From contig JAHBXQ010000005.1 of NCBI GenBank assembly GCA_019636345.1, forward strand, positions 248,001 to 312,000: DNA of 64,000 nt. Reading direction: 5' to 3'. Positions 61,278-64,000 of this stretch are shown here, piece after piece. The first letter of the stretch is position 1, and every line of letters starts with the position of its first letter. The notes under the pieces were generated by a model. It was not told the DNA's origin and ran no database searches. It saw only the letters and a program-made list of their open reading frames with translations. The translations under genes and the position numbers were made by a program. This DNA comes from Pirellulales bacterium. GTDB lineage: Bacteria; Planctomycetota; Planctomycetia; Pirellulales; Lacipirellulaceae.

Positions 61278-62387
61278 TCAGCGATCCTGTGATGGGAGTG
61301 GGTGGCGCTCCGTCCCGCACCGAGCCGCCATCGTCGCCGCAAATGCCAACAGCGCCAACTTCGCCGCCGCGGGTTCGGGGATCGCGGAGGCCGACGCCGA
61401 GACGACTGCCGCTGAGACGCTCCGCTGCCAATGCAGGAAATCGTCCCCCGCGACCGCGCGATCGCCCGTCGCGTCCCCCGAACTGGGGAACACCCCGGTT
61501 GCACCGTAGTTGCTCGACCATTTCGCCAAATCGGCGGCGTCCGCCGCGCCGTTCTGGTTGAAATCCGCCGGATCGTACGAGGCGTTGATCTCGGCGACCC
61601 GATTCACGTGGGCCGTCCAGTACGAGGGAAGCGTGTCCCACGGGTTGGCCATCACGTCGTTCGTGACGTACATCGCCCCCACGGTGCGGTTCATCGCGAG
61701 GTCGAGCGCCGCAAGCATGTTGGCCGACGAAGGCTCCGTGTGGATCAGATTGACGAACCGGTCCCGATCGTAGCTGGCGTTCCACGCCGAGGGAGAATGC
61801 CCCGCGTACGCGCTGCCGACATTCTCGAACACCATCAACCGATCGGCCGCAGGCCAAGTCAGGTACTGCTCGATCGTCGTCGTCCCGGGGTTGCCCATCA
61901 CCTCCCATTGCGGATTGACCCCCTTCACATGTTCGTACAGCGAACGGTAATAGTTGAGCCGCTCGGCAGGGCCGATGTTCGCCATTTCGTCGACGAAGAT
62001 GCCGTCGATCTCGTACCAGGAAGCGAACCGGTCGACGTCGGCGGTCACCTCGGCCAACGGTCGCATGCCGTAGCCGCTGTAAACGTACCCGATGACTCGC
62101 CCCCCCGCCGCCCGCAGCGCGTTCACCGCGTTCACGTAGTTCATGTCCCGCGAGTTCCCCGGCCCGTTGAACGGGTTCATGATCGCCGTCAGCGGGACCT
62201 GCCCCGCGGCCGCGTTGAGTTGCGTCCACAAGGGGCCGGGGTAAAAGTACGCAGGCACGACGATCTCCAGCGCCGCGGCCGAGCGAACGAGACTCGCTGC
62301 GACCAATACGCCGCAAACGCACTGCAGCGCACGTCGATGCGCCGTCAGGCGGGTCGAATCGCCGAGAATAGAAACAGGATGCAACAT
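61278..62387 (-). CDS. Spherulin-4/GH135-like exported hydrolase with dockerin-like loops and PEP-CTERM tail
   Basis: The 369-residue protein has a signal peptide (about 1-39) and a Spherulin-4-type barrel (about 40-280). VPAYFYPGPLWTQL and IMNPFNGPG are the family start. GIFVDEMAN holds the D133-E134 pair, and LMVFENVGS has E188, matching the Asp-Glu and distal Glu implicated in catalysis in the fungal GH135 enzyme Sph3. Two dockerin-like loops follow (DFNQNGAADAADLAKW, GDATGDRAVAGDDFLHWQR), then the tail IPEPAAAKLALLAFAA. It likely cuts an alpha-linked amino-sugar polysaccharide at the surface. The start is uncertain, and the chosen ATG opens a long signal. Confidence 0.85.
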   Translation of the reverse strand: MLHPVSILGDSTRLTAHRRALQCVCGVLVAASLVRSAAALEIVVPAYFYPGPLWTQLNAAAGQVPLTAIMNPFNGPGNSRDMNYVNAVNALRAAGGRVIGYVYSGYGMRPLAEVTADVDRFASWYEIDGIFVDEMANIGPAERLNYYRSLYEHVKGVNPQWEVMGNPGTTTIEQYLTWPAADRLMVFENVGSAYAGHSPSAWNASYDRDRFVNLIHTEPSSANMLAALDLAMNRTVGAMYVTNDVMANPWDTLPSYWTAHVNRVAEINASYDPADFNQNGAADAADLAKWSSNYGATGVFPSSGDATGDRAVAGDDFLHWQRSVSAAVVSASASAIPEPAAAKLALLAFAATMAARCGTERHPLPSQDR

Positions 62388-62481
62388 GCCGTCGTACGTT
62401 GGTTCCTGGGCTTGCACGGGACGAGAGGAAATAGGAATCGGGCTTGCCGGGCAGGCGCCTCGTTCAGCTAGCGCCGCGCCG

Positions 62482-62517
62482 AGGGCGCTTGGCCTGCCCC
62501 CGCATGCCAAGCGCCCT
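62482..62517 (-). terminator. Hairpin after the leftward PEP-CTERM gene
   Basis: The arms AGGGCGCTTGGC and GCCAAGCGCCCT form a perfect 12-bp stem with a 12-base loop, 18 bases beyond the stop at 62535. No T tract follows on the minus strand, so it is a terminator-like or mRNA-stabilising hairpin. It resembles the stem at 18906-18943 in sequence (GCTTGG/CCAAGC) and placement. Confidence 0.55.
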
Positions 62518-62534
62518 GCAGCGGGCGAGGTCGT

Positions 62535-63500
62535 TCAGAATCGTCGTCGTCTCGCCGCCGACAGCAGCCCACAGCCGGCCAATAGCAGCGTCGCCGGTTC
62601 AGGGACCGTCGCGATCGCGACCGTCGCCGAGGCTCCGCCGTACGCCGCGGTCCAGTGGGTCAAATCGGCCCCGTCGACCGCGCCGTCGCCGTCGGCGTCC
62701 CCTTGGGCGTGCGCGGCGCCGGACATGATGCCGAATCCGCGTTGCCACGTCAGGAAATCGGCTCCGTCCACCAGACCGCTGTCGTCAAAATCGGCGTCGG
62801 TCGCCGGCGGCGAGGCGAGCGTGTAGCTGATCACTTCGATGATGTCGCCCAAGCCGTCGGGGGTGTAAACCACAAAATCGAATGAGGCGTTGGGGAACGC
62901 CGGGGCGGGCCCGCCCAGCACGGGCGGGTATTCGACCACCACGTCCAGAGGAATTTTCCACTCCATCCCGAGGCCGAAGGGGGCGCCCGACTCGGTCCAG
63001 AACGGGTAAATGACGGCGCCCCCGTTGCCGATTGGCCCGCCGGTGATGCTTAGATTGAGATTGAACACCCCCGCGTACTGGGCGAACGGAAAATCGTTCT
63101 GGTACCCGAACTCCGACCCGATGACCCCGATCTGCAAGACGTCGAATCCGGTCGTCTTGTCCTGATCCGTGTCGAACGCCAGGAACAGATTCACCAGCGA
63201 CGTCGGGCTGGTCAGGTGGGTCGTCGCCTGGATGTAGATGAAGTCCGCGTCATTGGCGATCCGCACCCCGGCGATGTCGACGTCGCCGGGATTGTCGACG
63301 GGATCGAGCACCGTGAACGGAATGCCGGAAGCGTCCCAATCGTCGAACTCCGTCCCCGGCTCCTCGCCTTGGACGGCGATCGCCGTCGTGTAGATGCTCG
63401 GCGCCGTCACCTGGGCAGCGGCGAACGGCGCGCTCGCGGCCATGGCGACGGCGAGCACGGCCTGCGACAGCTTGGCGCAAGAAGTCGTGTGTCGAGTCAT
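62535..63500 (-). CDS. Exported PEP-CTERM protein with paired dockerin-like loops
   Basis: The 321-residue protein has a signal peptide (about 1-29), a beta-sandwich body (about 35-235) with DADFIYIQATTHLTSPTSLV and NLFLAFDTDQDKTTGFDVL, and two calcium-type loops in the usual order (DFDDSGLVDGADFLTWQR, then GDADGDGAVDGADLTHW). The sorting tail is VPEPATLLLAGCGLLSAARR. The body looks like a carbohydrate-binding or DOMON-like sandwich and no enzyme motif is visible. The ATG has GAGG upstream. Confidence 0.88.
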   Translation of the reverse strand: MTRHTTSCAKLSQAVLAVAMAASAPFAAAQVTAPSIYTTAIAVQGEEPGTEFDDWDASGIPFTVLDPVDNPGDVDIAGVRIANDADFIYIQATTHLTSPTSLVNLFLAFDTDQDKTTGFDVLQIGVIGSEFGYQNDFPFAQYAGVFNLNLSITGGPIGNGGAVIYPFWTESGAPFGLGMEWKIPLDVVVEYPPVLGGPAPAFPNASFDFVVYTPDGLGDIIEVISYTLASPPATDADFDDSGLVDGADFLTWQRGFGIMSGAAHAQGDADGDGAVDGADLTHWTAAYGGASATVAIATVPEPATLLLAGCGLLSAARRRRF

Positions 63501-63550
63501 GGATGGAAGTCCTCACCCTCGGTGGATTGTACGCTTGCCGATCGCCGGGC

Positions 63551-63604
63551 GGCGTCGGGCCGGCTTGCGGCGTTCTGGACGCCGCTCGTAGTTCGCCCGA
63601 CGCC
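63551..63604 (-). terminator. Nested hairpin between two PEP-CTERM genes
   Basis: The outer arms GGCGTCGGGC/GCCCGACGCC enclose an inner hairpin GCGGCGT/ACGCCGC. It lies 52 bases downstream of the stop of the partial gene at the right edge. No T tract follows. Confidence 0.5.
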
Positions 63605-63655
63605 GACCCTGAAGTTGGCCAAACCTCAGGATCGGTCGGGCGTCGCGTCCCCTGT

Positions 63656-64000
63656 TTACCGTCTCCGCGCGGCGACCAGTCCGGCCATCGCCGCCAGCAT
63701 CATAAGCGCCGACGATCCCTCCGGAACCGCCAGCGTGTACTCGATCACGCCCGACACGTCGTAATTGCGGCCGTCGTCCCCGGGGAATCCCAACGGCAAT
63801 CCGTCGGCGCCAGTCCCCAAGTCGGTCCAAAGCAAGAGTCGCACGACGTTGTCAGGAAAAATCGCCCCGCCGGCCGCCCGCATCGCCGACAACGAGATCG
63901 CCAGTTCGCGGCTCCCCGAGTTGGCGAAAGCGTCGAGCAGAGCGTGCCCGCCGCCGAAGAAGTTCCCCGTCAACCCGCCGCTGTTGAATACGCCCGTGTC
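63656..64000 (-). CDS. PEP-CTERM protein, partial (start beyond the window)
   Basis: The last 114 residues of a protein that continues past position 64000. The tail VPEGSSALMMLAAMAGLVAA with RRR at the end is a PEP-CTERM signal with Gly in place of the second Pro. The visible body (RELAISLSAMRAAGGAIFPD) looks like part of the same sandwich type as the gene at 62535-63500, so the two are likely related neighbours. No start can be given. Confidence 0.75.
   Translation of the reverse strand, partial: DTGVFNSGGLTGNFFGGGHALLDAFANSGSRELAISLSAMRAAGGAIFPDNVVRLLLWTDLGTGADGLPLGFPGDDGRNYDVSGVIEYTLAVPEGSSALMMLAAMAGLVAARRR

Noticed and set aside
1-64000. CRISPR arrays, rRNA genes, riboswitches, phage structural modules or known defence systems
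   Set aside because: No regularly spaced repeats, rRNA sequence, recognised riboswitch fold or hallmark proteins were seen.

Overview
The window looks like chromosomal DNA of a high-GC planctomycete, probably of the Pirellulales/Lacipirellulaceae type. The evidence is a set of exported proteins ending in PEP-CTERM sorting signals, several of them with dockerin-like calcium loops. There is also a PEP-CTERM sulfatase, an FHA-GAF-sigma54 regulator, a GldA/GldFG/DUF4340 transporter operon, an LpxK gene (hence lipid A) and Tat-exported Gfo/Idh/MocA and sugar-isomerase proteins. Most genes stand alone or in short operons, and long open frames on the opposite strand are shadows caused by high GC at third codon positions. 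The taxonomic call is an inference from gene content.

Region by region. 0-6 kb: Ser/Thr kinase and metF (both minus), then divergent glgP. 5.8-7.5 kb: a REP-associated tyrosine transposase (RAYT) with paired REP hairpins (BIMEs) on both sides and one in frame inside the gene, then a membrane-anchored hypothetical. 7.6-11.5 kb: acyl-CoA dehydrogenase-like protein, cysC, a BON-like protein and lpxK. 11.7-15.4 kb: a 1225-residue membrane protein with about 540 residues of low complexity. 16.2-21.3 kb: sulfatase and two PEP-CTERM proteins. 21.5-23.6 kb: GlsB/YeaQ-type protein and nadB. 23.9-24.2 kb: a palindromic MITE-like element and a second inverted repeat. 24.3-29.9 kb: ABC ATPase, GldF-GldG fusion and DUF4340 protein. 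29.9-34.9 kb: DUF971, PaaK-like ligase, FHA-GAF-AAA+ regulator and a Cys-rich outer-membrane-type protein.

35.5-48 kb looks like an eroded mobile island. It has tRNA-Pro(CGG) whose 3' end is overlapped by a 5'-truncated serine recombinase gene, a few exported (some Cys-rich) proteins, an IS630 remnant, a complete CusC-CusB-CusA-type metal efflux operon, a second MITE copy and two IS256 remnants in opposite orientation.

48-54.2 kb holds a choloylglycine-hydrolase-family Ntn hydrolase, a BNR-type PEP-CTERM protein, and one long protein that reads as two PEP-CTERM proteins fused end to end. 54.6-64 kb looks like carbohydrate catabolism: SDR, GntP permease, Zn-alcohol dehydrogenase and D-lyxose isomerase-like protein. 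A leftward operon follows, with a Spherulin-4/GH135-like PEP-CTERM hydrolase, a Tat-exported sugar isomerase/epimerase-like protein and a Tat-exported Gfo/Idh/MocA protein, preceded by two more PEP-CTERM proteins.

I found no CRISPR array, rRNA, obvious defence system or phage module. The most unusual items are the RAYT gene carrying its own BIME in frame, the double PEP-CTERM fusion at 52-54 kb, and the tRNA-Pro island junction with its decapitated recombinase.
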